Both the position numbers and the translations under genes were made by a program. The notes below the pieces were generated by a model, which had not been told where the DNA came from, searched no databases, and worked only from the letters and a program-made list of their open reading frames with translations. From NCBI GenBank assembly GCA_963717075.1, contig CAVQVI010000034.1, positions 806,001 through 870,000 of the forward strand: DNA of 64,000 bases. Reading direction: 5' to 3'. Shown here in pieces: positions 1-8,723 of this stretch; the first letter of the stretch is position 1, and every line of letters begins with the position of its first letter. The DNA is from JBGOTP01 sp963717075. Lineage in GTDB: Bacteria; Acidobacteriota; Vicinamibacteria; Vicinamibacterales; CAVVIG01.

Positions 1-34
1 TAACCAAATGACCAAATGATCAAATTTCCTATCC

Positions 35-2150
35 CTATCTCTGCCTGGCCCCGTGTTCGCGTGCGAGCGAGGCGAGAATCATCTCCACACTCTGCTGAAC
101 TTCGGCGTCGGTCAGCGTTCGATCGGCCGCCTGGAAGGTGAGTCGCACCGATAGACTCACCGTGTCCTCGCTGAGCCCCTTGCCGTTGTAGCGGTCGAAG
201 AAGCTGAGCGCGACGAGCGGCGCCTCACCTTGAATGCTGGCGGACTGAATGGTGCCACGAATGATCTCGGCAGGCAAGGTATTGCCAACGACGATCGACA
301 GATCACGGACCACGAACGGATACCGCGGCAGGGGCTGGATCTGGTCCAACGCCTCCGCGCGCCGGGCCCGGATTGATGTGAGGAGATCCAGGTTCAGCTC
401 CGCGACGAAGATCCGATCCTGACGCGGCGCACCGCGCTGCTCGGCGAGCGCAGGCGAGACGAGACCCACAATGCCGATGGCGCCGATGGCGTTGTCGGGG
501 CCAGCCGACGCAGGGCCCTCTGAGAACACCTCGGCCGTTTGGCCGGCGACGAGAAATGGCCGCGTCGCGGGGGCGCATCTCACCCGAGTGCCGAGCACCT
601 GACACAGATGTTCGGCGATGCCCTTGATGTCGAAGAAGTCCACCTCGCGCTCGCTCTGGGACCAATGCAGCGGCGCGTGCGCGCCCGTCCATGCGATCCC
701 CACGCCGCGGGTTTCGCCCGTCGCGACGTGGAATCGCGCGCCGATTTCGAAGAGCCCGACGTCGCGCCGACCGTGCCGCCGGTTGTACGCGACGGCATCG
801 ACGAGGCCGGGAAGGAGCGACGGTCGCAGTGTGCCGAACTTGGCCGACAGCGGGTTGGTGATATCGACGAGTCCGACAGCTTCGGCATCAGTGACGAACG
901 CGCGGGCCGCGCCCGGTTCGATGAACCCGAACGTTACCCCTTCGTTCAGACCCGCCGATGTCAGGACGCGTCGCACCAGCTGATCGCGCGGCACACGCGG
1001 ATCGGGCGCCGGGGCTGCCGTCGCCAGGGGTGGAAAGGTGGCTACGAGCTTGTCGAAGCCGTAGTGGCGCCCGACTTCTTCAATCAGATCCACCTCGCGT
1101 GTCAGATCGACGCGGAAGGTCGGGGCATTGACGTCCCAGCCGTCGCGACGAGCCGTGACTTCCAGCCCGAGCGCGCGAAGGATTCGCTCCACCGCGGGAT
1201 CGGGCACATCGAGTCCAAGCAGGAGCGCCAGGCGCGCGCGCCGAAGGTGAACCATTTTCGGGGCGCGCGGCCGCGGATACACATCAAGGACTGGCCCGAC
1301 ACGCTGGCCCGCACCAAGCTGCTCCATCAACGCCAGCGCGCGCTGAAGGGCGAGCACGGGGGCGGCGATGTCGGCGCCACGCTCGAAGCGGAACGAGGCT
1401 TCCGTCTGGATGCCGAGACGCTTGCTCGTCCGTCGCACTGAGGCCGGCTTGAAGTAGGCGCTCTCGAACACGACGCGGCGCGTCGAGTCCGACACTTCGG
1501 ACGCGGCGCCGCCCATGACGCCGGCGAGGGCTTGCGGGCGCTTCGCGTCCGCGATGACGAGCATGTCGGTATCGAGCGTTCGATTCGCGCCGTCGAGCGT
1601 CGTGATGGTCTCGCCGAGCATGCGCGCGACGGACTCGGATGCTCGCGCCAGCGAGTGTCGATAGATCGAACGCGTGCAGCGGGTGTCCGATTTCCATCAG
1701 GACGTAGTTGGTGATGTCCACGATCGGGCTGATCGGCCTGACATCCGCAGCATCCAGCCGGTCGGTCAGCCACGGCGGCGACACGGCGCCGGACGTCACA
1801 TCGGCAATCGCGGCTGCGTACCGGGGGCACAGATCATCGTCTTCGATGGTGACGGAAATCCCGTTTGGGTTGCCAATGGGCGGCGCGGCCCCGAGACCGC
1901 GCGCGTCAGGCTGGACGAATGGGAGCCGAAGGGGCAGATCGTAGGCTGTCGCGATCTCCCGAGCGAGGCCAAGGACGCTGAGACAATCGGGGCGGTTCGC
2001 CGTGATCTCGAAGTCGATCACCGCGTCGCCGGAGCGGAGCGGTTCGATCGACGCCACTTCGAAGCCGCAGAGTGCGAGCGTCTCGGCAATGTCATCGGGC
2101 GACGCCTGCACGTCGACGAAGTCACGAACCCAGGAAATCAAGAGCCGCAT
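35..2150 (-). CDS. pheT: Phenylalanine--tRNA ligase beta subunit (frameshifted)
   Basis: Beta chain of the (alpha-beta)2 cytosolic enzyme that charges tRNA-Phe. The ATG at 2150 gives MRLLISWVRDFVDV. The conserved ANRPDCLS segment is at residues 51-58, and a C-terminal anticodon-binding (FDX-ACB) domain begins near LPRYPFVVRDLS. The frame breaks around 1620-1632. The upstream frame runs well to ASIRVRRA and the downstream frame resumes at MLGETITTLDG. Removing one base from the GCGCGC run restores a 704-residue protein. Known bacterial PheT proteins are usually near 790-800 residues because an EMAP-type tRNA-binding domain sits after residue ~40; here EVASIEPL passes almost directly into DFEITANRPD, so that domain appears absent. 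The gene lies 42 nt downstream of pheS. The break is probably a sequence error rather than a pseudogene, because the gene is essential. Confidence 0.93.
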
Positions 2151-2192
2151 CAGATGTTCGTCTTGGTGTTCTTCGTAGCTTCGTGGCTTCTC

Positions 2193-3258
2193 TCAGTACG
2201 GGAACTGCTCCAGAAACCTCAAGTCGTTCTCGTAGAACATCCGGATGTCGGGTACCTGATAGCGCAGGATCGCAATGCGCTCGATGCCCAGGCCCCAGGC
2301 GAATCCGGTGTACTGCTCCGCATCGTATCCAACGGCCTCGAAGACGGCCGGATGGACCATGCCGCAGCCTCCCAGTTCGATCCAGCCGGTCTTCTTGCAG
2401 ATCTGGCAGCCGGCGCCGTCGCATTGCCAGCAGCTGATGTCGATTTCCGCGCTCGGCTCCGTATAGGGGAAGAAGCTTGGGCGGAAGCGCACGCGCGAGG
2501 TCGGCAAGAACATCTCTCGCACGAAGGTGAGCAGCGTGCCTTTCAGATGTGCGAGCGAAATGCCTTCATCGACGACGAGCGCTTCCACTTGTCCGAAGGC
2601 CGGAGAGTGCGTGAGATCGAGATCGTCGCGGCGATAGACGCGCCCGGGCACCGCGATGCGGACCGGCGGCGGATGCGACTGCATGTACCGGATCTGCACG
2701 GCCGAGGTGTGCGTGCGGAGGAGGGTACGTCAGATCGGCGGCCCGTCCGCTGTCGCCCTTCACCGGGGTGGCGAGATAGAGAGTGTCCTGCATGTCGCGC
2801 GCGGGATGCTCGGCCGGCATGTTCAGCGCGTCGAAGCAGTGCCATTCGTCTTCCATCTCCGGCCCCTCGACGATGCCGAATCCCATGCGGGTGAAGATAG
2901 CCTCGATCCGGTCGCGCACGACGGTCAACGGGTGCCGGTGGCCGAGCGCCGGCGCCCGGCCCGGCAGCGTAACATCGACCGCTCCCGCGGGCCGTTCCTG
3001 AAACGAGCTTTCTTCCACAAAGGCCGCCCAGCGCGCCTCAATGGCCTGCTTCAGTTCATTGGCGTAGCGGCCGATTGCTTTCTTCTGATCCGGCGAGGCG
3101 CTGCCAATCATCTGCATCCACGCCGCGACGACGCTGTTCTTGCGTCCCATGAACCGGTCGCGGACACTCTGGGCTTCTCGAGCGGACGTCGCCGCCGACA
3201 ACGCCGCCTCGAACGCGGCGAGCTGGGCGTTGACCTCGCTCTGGTCGGGAATGCTCAA
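2193..3258 (-). CDS. pheS: Phenylalanine--tRNA ligase alpha subunit (frameshifted)
   Basis: Catalytic class II subunit partnering PheT. The start is a TTG at 3258 (SIPDQSEVNAQL follows). An N-terminal helical region (about residues 1-100) is followed by the catalytic core: GFGIVEGPEMEDEWHCFDALN, the motif-2 region RVYRRDDLDLTHSPAFGQVE, a Cys-rich stretch (CWQC..GCQIC), and motif 3 around GFAWGLGIERIAILRY. The frame changes near 2720-2730: DTLYLATPVKGDSGRAADL is in one frame and LLRTHTSAVQIRYMQ in the next. One surplus base after the ADL codons restores a 354-residue protein of normal family length. It is the last-but-one gene of the thrS-infC-rpmI-rplT-pheS-pheT cluster. Confidence 0.93.
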
Positions 3259-3312
3259 CGTATTCGCCTTCGTGTCTTCGCGGGCCTCGCGAAGGTAGAC
3301 GGGATGGCTGTG

Positions 3313-3705
3313 TCAGGCGCGCGCGGCGGCCGTCTTCCCGCTCGCGGCGGTCCGGGCCTTCGCCTTGGCCTGTTGGGCCAGGCTGGCGAACGCGGCCGGG
3401 CTCGAGATGGCCAGCTCCGACAGGCTCTTGCGGTCGAGCGTGATGCCAGCGTTCTTCAGCCCATTCATGAACTGACCGTACGTCAGGCCGTTCTCGCGGG
3501 CGGCCGCGTTGATGCGGACGACCCACAGCCGACGGAAGTCGCGCTTCTTGCGTCGCCGGCCGACGAAGGCGTACTTGAGCGCCGTATCGACCGACTCTTT
3601 CGCGGCGCGATAGAGCTTGCTTTTGTTGGCGTAATAACCTTTCGCAAGCCCGAGCAGTTTCTTGCGCTTGGCGCGGCGAACCGTTCCTCTCTTCACACGC
3701 GGCAT
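3313..3705 (-). CDS. rplT: 50S ribosomal protein L20
   Basis: Large-subunit assembly protein binding 23S rRNA. From the ATG at 3705 (MPRVKRGTVRRAKRKKLLGLAKGYY) the product is 130 residues, with a normal L20 core of about 115 residues plus an Ala/Lys-rich tail. The open frame continues upstream to 3915, but that extension only translates tandem repeats (MQEHQAAG...). The ATG at 3705 is correct because it begins the family-typical N-terminus and has AGGAG 7-8 nt upstream. L20 of many bacteria autoregulates the infC-rpmI-rplT operon by binding the leader; here the rplT leader is occupied by a repeat array. Confidence 0.97.
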   Translation of the reverse strand: MPRVKRGTVRRAKRKKLLGLAKGYYANKSKLYRAAKESVDTALKYAFVGRRRKKRDFRRLWVVRINAAARENGLTYGQFMNGLKNAGITLDRKSLSELAISSPAAFASLAQQAKAKARTAASGKTAAARA

Positions 3706-3708
3706 TAC

Positions 3709-4034
3709 TGATTCTCCTGCAACGCCCGACCTGAAGGTCGGGCCTACGATCCAGCGGCCTGATGCTCCTGCAACGCCCTGAAGGTCGGGCCGACGATCCA
3801 GCGGCCTGATGCTCCTGCAACGCCCTGAAAGTCGGGCCGACGATCCAGCGGCCTGATGCTCCTGCAACGCCCTGAAGGTCGGGCCTACGATCTCAGCGGC
3901 CTGATGCTCCTGCAACGCCCTGAAGGTCGGGCCGACGATCCAGCGGCCTGATGCTCCTGCAACGCCCTGAAGGTCGGGCCGACGATCCAGCGGCCTGATG
4001 CTCCTGCAACGCCCTGAAGGTCGGGCCGACGATC
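3709..4034. repeat. 47-bp tandem repeat array between rpmI and rplT
   Basis: Seven head-to-tail units start at 3709, 3760, 3807, 3854, 3902, 3949 and 3996. Spacing is 47 bp, except the first (51) and fourth (48). Each carries CTCCTGCAACGCCCTGAAGG and then GTCGGGCC...GATC. The first unit still contains the complete palindrome GCCCGACCTGAAGGTCGGGC (3724-3743); the others have lost GAC from the left arm. The first unit also contains the complement of the rplT Shine-Dalgarno AGGAG, so every unit places an AGGAG-like site in the rplT leader. It is followed by short TCTCTAATCCCTA repeats (4035-4064). There are no unique spacers, so it is not CRISPR. Confidence 0.95.
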
Positions 4035-4081
4035 TAGTCTCTAATCCCTAATCTCTAATCCCTTAGCCTACGACTCACTCT

Positions 4082-4288
4082 CTACTCATAGGGCAGCATC
4101 CTCGCGAGCTTCGGTGTATCCACATCGGCCACCGTTATCGTGCCGCGGAGCCCGCGCTTACGCTTGGTCGTCTTGCTGCTCAGAATGTGCTGCTTGAATG
4201 CTTTTGAGCGCATGAACTTGCCGTTCTTGGTCCGCTTGAAGCGCTTCGCGGCGCCGCGGTGGGTTTTCAACTTCAGCTTCTTCGCCAT
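4082..4288 (-). CDS. rpmI: 50S ribosomal protein L35
   Basis: Small basic large-subunit protein of 68 residues. The ATG at 4288 gives MAKKLKLKTHRGAAKRFKRT, the family-typical N-terminus. Translation upstream of it (to 4375) does not resemble L35 and is rejected. The motif KHILSSKTTKRKRGLRG and the end LARMLPYE are typical. It lies between infC and rplT, as in most bacteria. Confidence 0.96.
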   Translation of the reverse strand: MAKKLKLKTHRGAAKRFKRTKNGKFMRSKAFKQHILSSKTTKRKRGLRGTITVADVDTPKLARMLPYE

Positions 4289-4457
4289 TTTGTATCCCCA
4301 ACGCCCAAGCTGACGCGCGGGCGTACGAATCGAAACACATCGTGCCTCGGGCACACGAACCCGCGACATCTCCAAGTCAACCGCGGAACTCGCTGAACTC
4401 GCAGAAAACCATGTCTTCTCTCTGCGTGCGCGGCGGTCTCTACGGTGATCGTGATCG

Positions 4458-5039
4458 TTACTTCACGGCCGCAGCGACCGCCGGCTTCGCCTTGCCACCG
4501 CCCGTGTGCGGCTTGCGGCTGAAAATCGTGTGCATCTGGTTGCCTTCCATGCGTGGCGTCGATTCCACGACCGCCACATTGGTCAGCTCCTGCACGAGCC
4601 GCTCGAGAATGCGGCGGCCGATCTCCGGGTGCGCCATTTCCCGCCCGCGGAAAAAAATCGTCGCCTTCACCTTGTCGCCGTCCTCGAGGAAGCGCTCGAT
4701 GTGCTTCTTCTTGAACTGGTAGTCGTGCTCATCCACCTTCGGGCGGAACTTGATCTCCTTGACCAGGATCACTTTCTGGTGCTTCTTCGCTTCGCGGTTG
4801 CGCTTCTGCTCCTGATACTGGTATTTGCCAAAGTCCATGATGCGGCAGACCGGCGGCACGGCGGTCGGCGAGATCTCGACCAGGTCGAGCCCCTTCTGCT
4901 TCGCTATGGCCAAGGCCTGCGGCGGGGGCATGATGCCCAGCTGCTGGCCGGTATCGTCGATGACGCGGATTTCGCGAACGCGAATGCGTTCGTTGACGCG
5001 CGTGCGGTCATCACGTCGAGGACTTCTATCGAAAGCTAT
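4458..5039 (-). CDS. infC: Translation initiation factor IF-3, probable AUA start
   Basis: IF-3 binds the 30S subunit, prevents premature 50S joining and discriminates against non-standard start codons. The first ATG (4931) would begin inside the N-domain. The frame upstream of it encodes the missing conserved part (DDRTRVNERIRVREIRVIDD, then TGQQLGIM). Upstream of that part there is no ATG, GTG or TTG in frame. An AGGAGG (5050-5045) lies 5 nt before an ATA codon at 5039-5037, which gives a 193-residue protein of normal length. Rare start codons (AUU in E. coli) are the basis of known IF-3 autoregulation. Both domains are otherwise complete: VEISPTAVPPVCRIMDFGKY and the C-domain KVKATIFFRGREMAHPEIG. 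The AGGAGG overlaps the thrS stop codon. Confidence 0.9.
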   Translation of the reverse strand: MAFDRSPRRDDRTRVNERIRVREIRVIDDTGQQLGIMPPPQALAIAKQKGLDLVEISPTAVPPVCRIMDFGKYQYQEQKRNREAKKHQKVILVKEIKFRPKVDEHDYQFKKKHIERFLEDGDKVKATIFFRGREMAHPEIGRRILERLVQELTNVAVVESTPRMEGNQMHTIFSRKPHTGGGKAKPAVAAAVK

Positions 5040-5050
5040 AACGACCTCCT
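5037..5050 (-). promoter_or_regulatory. infC ribosome binding site and ATA start, overlapping the thrS stop
   Basis: On the minus strand AGGAGG (5050-5045) is followed by TCGTT and ATA (5039-5037). The thrS stop TAG occupies 5051-5049, so the Shine-Dalgarno shares two bases with it. The layout suggests translational coupling of infC to thrS together with start-codon-based autocontrol. The alternative GTT at 5042 would be only 2 nt from the Shine-Dalgarno. Confidence 0.7.
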
Positions 5051-7097
5051 ACTGCTCGCGTTCATGAACGCCCGAGTTCGGACCACCATGGTCCACCCAG
5101 TCTGATTTGATAGGGCCCCCACTCAGCAGTCTCACGCTCTGCTGCCCACGGGTCTCGATCTCGGTCCTAGCCCAATCTACGAACTGGGCTGTCTTCCACG
5201 CCCCCAAGTCGCCGTCCACTCGTCCGCGAACTGACACAGTCCTCTCCTCAACTTCTCGGTCACCGACTACAAGCATGTAGGGGATCTTCTGAAGCTGGGC
5301 CTCCCGAATTTTATATCCAATCTTCTCCTGGCGCTCATCGAGACTCGCTCGGAGTCCAGCCGCGGCCAACTGGCCCCGCACGTCGGCTGCGTAGGCCAGA
5401 TGCCGGTCGGAAATCGGCATCACGACCGCCTGGACTGGCGCCAGCCAGAGCGGGAACGCCCCGGCGTAGTGCTCGATCAGGAGCGCGAGAAATCGCTCGA
5501 AACTGCCAAGAATTGCCCGGTGTATCACCACCGGCGGGTGTTCAGCGTTGTCGGCGCCGATGTACTTGAGACCGAACCGCTGGGGCAGCTGGTAGTCGAG
5601 CTGAATCGTGGCGCACTGCCATTTGCGACCGATGGCGTCGGTTACGTCGAAGTCGATCTTCGGCCCATAGAACGCCCCTTCGCCCTCATTGATGGCATAG
5701 GCCTGGCCAGATTGCTCGAGTGCGGCCTTGAGCTGTGCCTCGGCCGAATCCCAGGTGGCCACCTCGCCCAGGAACTCGGCCGGTCTCGTGGACAGCTTGG
5801 CGTCAAACGCGAGGCCGAAGTCGGCATACACCCGCTGGACGAGCCGGAGCAGCCGCTCCACCTCTTCGCCGATCTGCGCCTGCATCACAAAGCAGTGCGC
5901 ATCATCTTGTGAGAACTGCCGCACGCGGGTGAGACCCGACAGCACACCCGATGCCTCGTTGCGGTGCAGCGGGGTCTGCTCGTGCAGACGCAGCGGCAGG
6001 TCGCGGTAGCTGCGGCCCTGGCTGGCAAAGACCAGCATGTGACCCGGGCAGTTCATCGCCTTGATGCCCATGGTTTCCGGGACCGCGCCCGACATGTCGT
6101 CCCGCGATTCGCCGGGCGAGTCAATCACGAACATGTGCTGTCGGTAGTGCGACCAGTGCCCGGAGGTTTCCCACAGCGCTTTGTTGAAAATGAGCGGTGT
6201 CTTCACCTCGATGTAGCCTGCCGGGAAGAGCACGCTGCGCATGTAGTTTGCGAGCGTGTTGTAGAGCGTCGTGCCCTTGTCGAGCCAGAACGCCGCGCCC
6301 GGCGCCCACTGATGGAACATGAACAGTCCAAGGTCACGACCGATCCTGCGATGGTCCCGTTTCTTCGCTTCCTCGATCTGCGTCAGATACGCCTTGAGCT
6401 CTTTGTCGGAAAAGAAGGCGGTGCCGTAGATGCGTTGCATTGGCTGGTTGCGCGCATCGCCTTTCCAATACGCATTCGATGTTGCGAGCAGCTTGAACGC
6501 CTTCAAGCGGCCGGTCTTCGGGACATGGGGGCCGACACAAAAGTCGACGAACGTCTCCTTGTCCTTGATGGTGTAGCAGGAGACCTCACGCTGGCCGGCA
6601 GTCTTCTCTTCGATGAGCTGCACCTTCAGCGGCTCGCCGCGGGCGGCGAAGAACGCCACGGCATCTTCCCTCCGCCACATCTGGCGCTCATAGACGAGAT
6701 CCTGCGCCGCCAGCTCTTTCATCTTCTTTTCGATCGCGTCGAGATCCTCCGGAACGAATGGCCGCGGCACAACGAAGTCGTAGAAGAAGCCCTCGTCGGT
6801 CGGCGGGCCGATGCCGCACTGGACCTCGGGAAACAGATTCGTGACGGCCGCCGCCAGCAGGTGCGCCGTGCTGTGTCGGTACACCATCAGGGCTTCCGGG
6901 CTGGCGTCGGTCAGGATCTTTACCGAGGCGTTCTGTTCGAGCGGATAGGTGAGGTCGACGAGCCTCCCGTCGACCATCCCCGCGACCGCTGCCTTCGCCA
7001 GACGAGGAGAGATCTCTTCCGCTACTCGCAGCACAGGCGCGCCGGTGGGCACGGTCCGGCTGGATCCATCCGGCAGCGTGACGATCACGTCATTCAT
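5049..7097 (-). CDS. thrS: Threonine--tRNA ligase
   Basis: Class II synthetase of 682 residues charging tRNA-Thr. The order is TGS domain (1-62), editing domain with HSTAH (75-79, an HxxxH site that hydrolyses mischarged Ser-tRNA), catalytic core with the zinc-site Cys in MNCPGHM and the motif-2 loop LHRNEASGVLSGLTRVRQFS, motif 3 near PVVIHRAILGSFERFLALL, and a C-terminal anticodon-binding domain. The last residues past ARTEIETRGQQ are a short extension. No strong Shine-Dalgarno is seen before the ATG at 7097. It heads the translation cluster; the infC ribosome binding site overlaps its stop codon. Confidence 0.97.
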   Translation of the reverse strand: MNDVIVTLPDGSSRTVPTGAPVLRVAEEISPRLAKAAVAGMVDGRLVDLTYPLEQNASVKILTDASPEALMVYRHSTAHLLAAAVTNLFPEVQCGIGPPTDEGFFYDFVVPRPFVPEDLDAIEKKMKELAAQDLVYERQMWRREDAVAFFAARGEPLKVQLIEEKTAGQREVSCYTIKDKETFVDFCVGPHVPKTGRLKAFKLLATSNAYWKGDARNQPMQRIYGTAFFSDKELKAYLTQIEEAKKRDHRRIGRDLGLFMFHQWAPGAAFWLDKGTTLYNTLANYMRSVLFPAGYIEVKTPLIFNKALWETSGHWSHYRQHMFVIDSPGESRDDMSGAVPETMGIKAMNCPGHMLVFASQGRSYRDLPLRLHEQTPLHRNEASGVLSGLTRVRQFSQDDAHCFVMQAQIGEEVERLLRLVQRVYADFGLAFDAKLSTRPAEFLGEVATWDSAEAQLKAALEQSGQAYAINEGEGAFYGPKIDFDVTDAIGRKWQCATIQLDYQLPQRFGLKYIGADNAEHPPVVIHRAILGSFERFLALLIEHYAGAFPLWLAPVQAVVMPISDRHLAYAADVRGQLAAAGLRASLDERQEKIGYKIREAQLQKIPYMLVVGDREVEERTVSVRGRVDGDLGAWKTAQFVDWARTEIETRGQQSVRLLSGGPIKSDWVDHGGPNSGVHEREQ

Positions 7098-7116
7098 TGG
7101 GGGATGAACAGGCAGG

Positions 7117-7146
7117 CTCTCAGCTCTCGGCTTTCAGCTCTCAGCG
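7117..7146. repeat. CTCTCAGCTCTCGGC-type intergenic repeat
   Basis: Short imperfect repeats of TCAGCTCTC/GGCTTTCAGC in the thrS leader. Related stretches occur at 8702-8726, 25104-25140, 43305-43322 and 63681-63750, all between genes or at gene edges. The units resemble CAGCTGACAGC-like palindromes. Function is unknown. Confidence 0.6.
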
Positions 7147-7264
7147 GTGTCACGTTCAGTCATCAGGTCTCGCCCGCCTTCAGGTCTCAGCTCATTCGAC
7201 TCGCCGCTGCCCGGCGTTTGACGCTGAAAGCCGATAGCGAAGCAGACAGGAGCTTGAAAGAGCA

Positions 7265-7340
7265 TGGTAGGCACGGGTGGACTCGAACCACCGACCTCCT
7301 GCGTGTCAAGCAGGCGCTCTAACCTCTGAGCTACGCGCCT
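7265..7340 (-). tRNA. tRNA-Val (GAC anticodon)
   Basis: A complete cloverleaf of 76 nt with encoded CCA (7267-7265). The acceptor stem AGGCGCG/CGTGCCT contains one G-U pair, and the D-arm is GCTC...GAGC. The anticodon stem CCTGC/GCAGG encloses the 7-nt loop TTGACAC, giving anticodon GAC. The T-arm is GGTGG-TTCGAGT-CCACC and the discriminator base is A. It lies about 165 nt upstream of thrS on the same strand. Confidence 0.97.
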
Positions 7341-7506
7341 AGATCCTTGAAAATACGGGCCTTAAACAAACAGCGAGTATAGCAGATTGTTATCGGAGGG
7401 CTTGCCTCAGCGCTTTGCCAGCCGACAAGCGCGGAACGCCGCGGTTGTCGTTGTCCTGGTGAGGCCCGTATCCTTGGCGGTGTTCACGACGATGTCCCGC
7501 CTGTTA

Positions 7507-8673
7507 TTAGGCGGCTTTCTTCTGTGCCACGCGTTCGAGAGCCTTTTGAAGCACGAGGTCGGTGGTCGGCGCCGTTTGTCCGAAGCCCACGATGGGTTCG
7601 TCGACCACGACGGTTGGCTCGAGCCCCTTCTCGTGCAGCGGTGACCCGTCGGGCGTCAGGTAGCGGGTCACGGTCAGCCAGAGGCCGCTGCCATTGGGAA
7701 GTTTGACCAGCTTCTGCTGGGCGGCTCGGCCAATCGTGTGCTCACCGATGGTCTCGGCGCGCTGGTTCCCGACGAGCGCCGCCGCAAACAACTCCGCGCC
7801 GCTCGACGTGCCGGTATCGACGAGCACCAGCGTCGGCAGCGTGATGGCGCCATCGCCACTTCGTGCCGTAATGGTCTCGCGATCGAGTCCCTTGGTATCG
7901 CGCTGGGCGAGCGTGCCCTTGGCGATGAAAAGCCGTGCGAGCGCGAGCCCGCCATCGAGCGAGCCGCCTGAGGCGCGCCGCACATCCACGATGAGCGAGG
8001 CCGCGCCGTTCTTCGCCAGATCGGCGGCATGCGCCTTGGCCTGATCCGCCGTCTTCGCGCTGACCGCCGCAACCCGAAGGTACCCGACTCCTGGAGCCGC
8101 CATGCGGCTGGTGACGTCGGTCGTCGATACGGCTTCTCGCGTGAGCTCGACCACGTGCGGCTCGTTGGCGTTCTCTCGAATGATCGTGAGCGAAATCTTG
8201 GAACCGACCGCGCCGCGAAGCGCCCGCATGCCTTCGAAGACGGACATGTCGCGGGTCGGCGTGCCAGCGATGATGCGCACGTAGTCGCCGGTCATCAAGC
8301 CGGCTTTGGCCGCGGGTGAGCCGTCACGCGTCGCGATGATACGCAGGTAGCCCTGCCGTGTGAGGTCAATACCGACTTCGCCCGCCGGAAGCGCCGCGTT
8401 GGTCTCGACCTGCCTGACCTGGGCAGGTGTCAAGAACGCGCTGTCGGGGTCGAGGCTCTCGGCAAGACCGTGCATGGCCCCGGCCATCACCTTGTCGATA
8501 TCCACCTTCTCGACATAGTTGTTCGAGATGAGGTTGACGACATCGTCGAAGACCTTGAGATGCTGGTAGGTGTCTTCGCGAGCCATCACCCGGTTCAGCA
8601 CACCACCCAGCAGGGCAATGGCCACGACCGGAGCCGAGATCCATAGAACGATGCGTCGGGTGGTTGAGGGCAT
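7507..8673 (-). CDS. S41 family C-terminal processing peptidase (CtpA-like)
   Basis: Periplasmic serine protease of the tail-specific/C-terminal-processing family. An N-terminal membrane anchor (IVLWISAPVVAIALLGGVL) precedes a Tsp-like N-domain (YVEKVDIDKVMAGAMHGLAESLDPDSAFL), a PDZ domain (GYLRIIATRDGSPAAKAGLMTGDYV), and the protease core with the Ser region TGTSSGAELF and a Lys in RAAQQKLVKL. The catalytic surroundings are slightly divergent (SSGAELF instead of the usual SASASE), but a Ser/Lys dyad is available. The ATG at 8673 was preferred; an in-frame GTG at 8697 is possible. The gene follows the EnvC-like gene, a neighbour arrangement seen in many bacteria, which links it to peptidoglycan remodelling. 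Confidence 0.88.
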   Translation of the reverse strand: MPSTTRRIVLWISAPVVAIALLGGVLNRVMAREDTYQHLKVFDDVVNLISNNYVEKVDIDKVMAGAMHGLAESLDPDSAFLTPAQVRQVETNAALPAGEVGIDLTRQGYLRIIATRDGSPAAKAGLMTGDYVRIIAGTPTRDMSVFEGMRALRGAVGSKISLTIIRENANEPHVVELTREAVSTTDVTSRMAAPGVGYLRVAAVSAKTADQAKAHAADLAKNGAASLIVDVRRASGGSLDGGLALARLFIAKGTLAQRDTKGLDRETITARSGDGAITLPTLVLVDTGTSSGAELFAAALVGNQRAETIGEHTIGRAAQQKLVKLPNGSGLWLTVTRYLTPDGSPLHEKGLEPTVVVDEPIVGFGQTAPTTDLVLQKALERVAQKKAA

Positions 8674-8723
8674 AGGAAACGTCGCCGGACGCTGCACACG
8701 TACAGCTCACGGCTGAGAGCTGA

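Noticed and set aside
1..34. Short ACCAAATGA repeats at the window edge
   Set aside because: Three short A/T-rich copies only, truncated by the window; no conclusion possible.
539..1441. 300-residue plus-strand frame over pheT
   Set aside because: Antisense shadow in GC-rich coding DNA; no family match, while pheT is clear.
3706..3915. N-terminal extension of L20
   Set aside because: The extra residues only translate the tandem repeats; the family-typical start with a Shine-Dalgarno is at 3705.
3709..4034. CRISPR array
   Set aside because: The 47-bp units are contiguous and nearly identical, without unique spacers, and no cas genes are present.
7098..7264. T-box leader for thrS
   Set aside because: No T-box sequence or antiterminator pattern; the region holds CTCTCAGC-type repeats.
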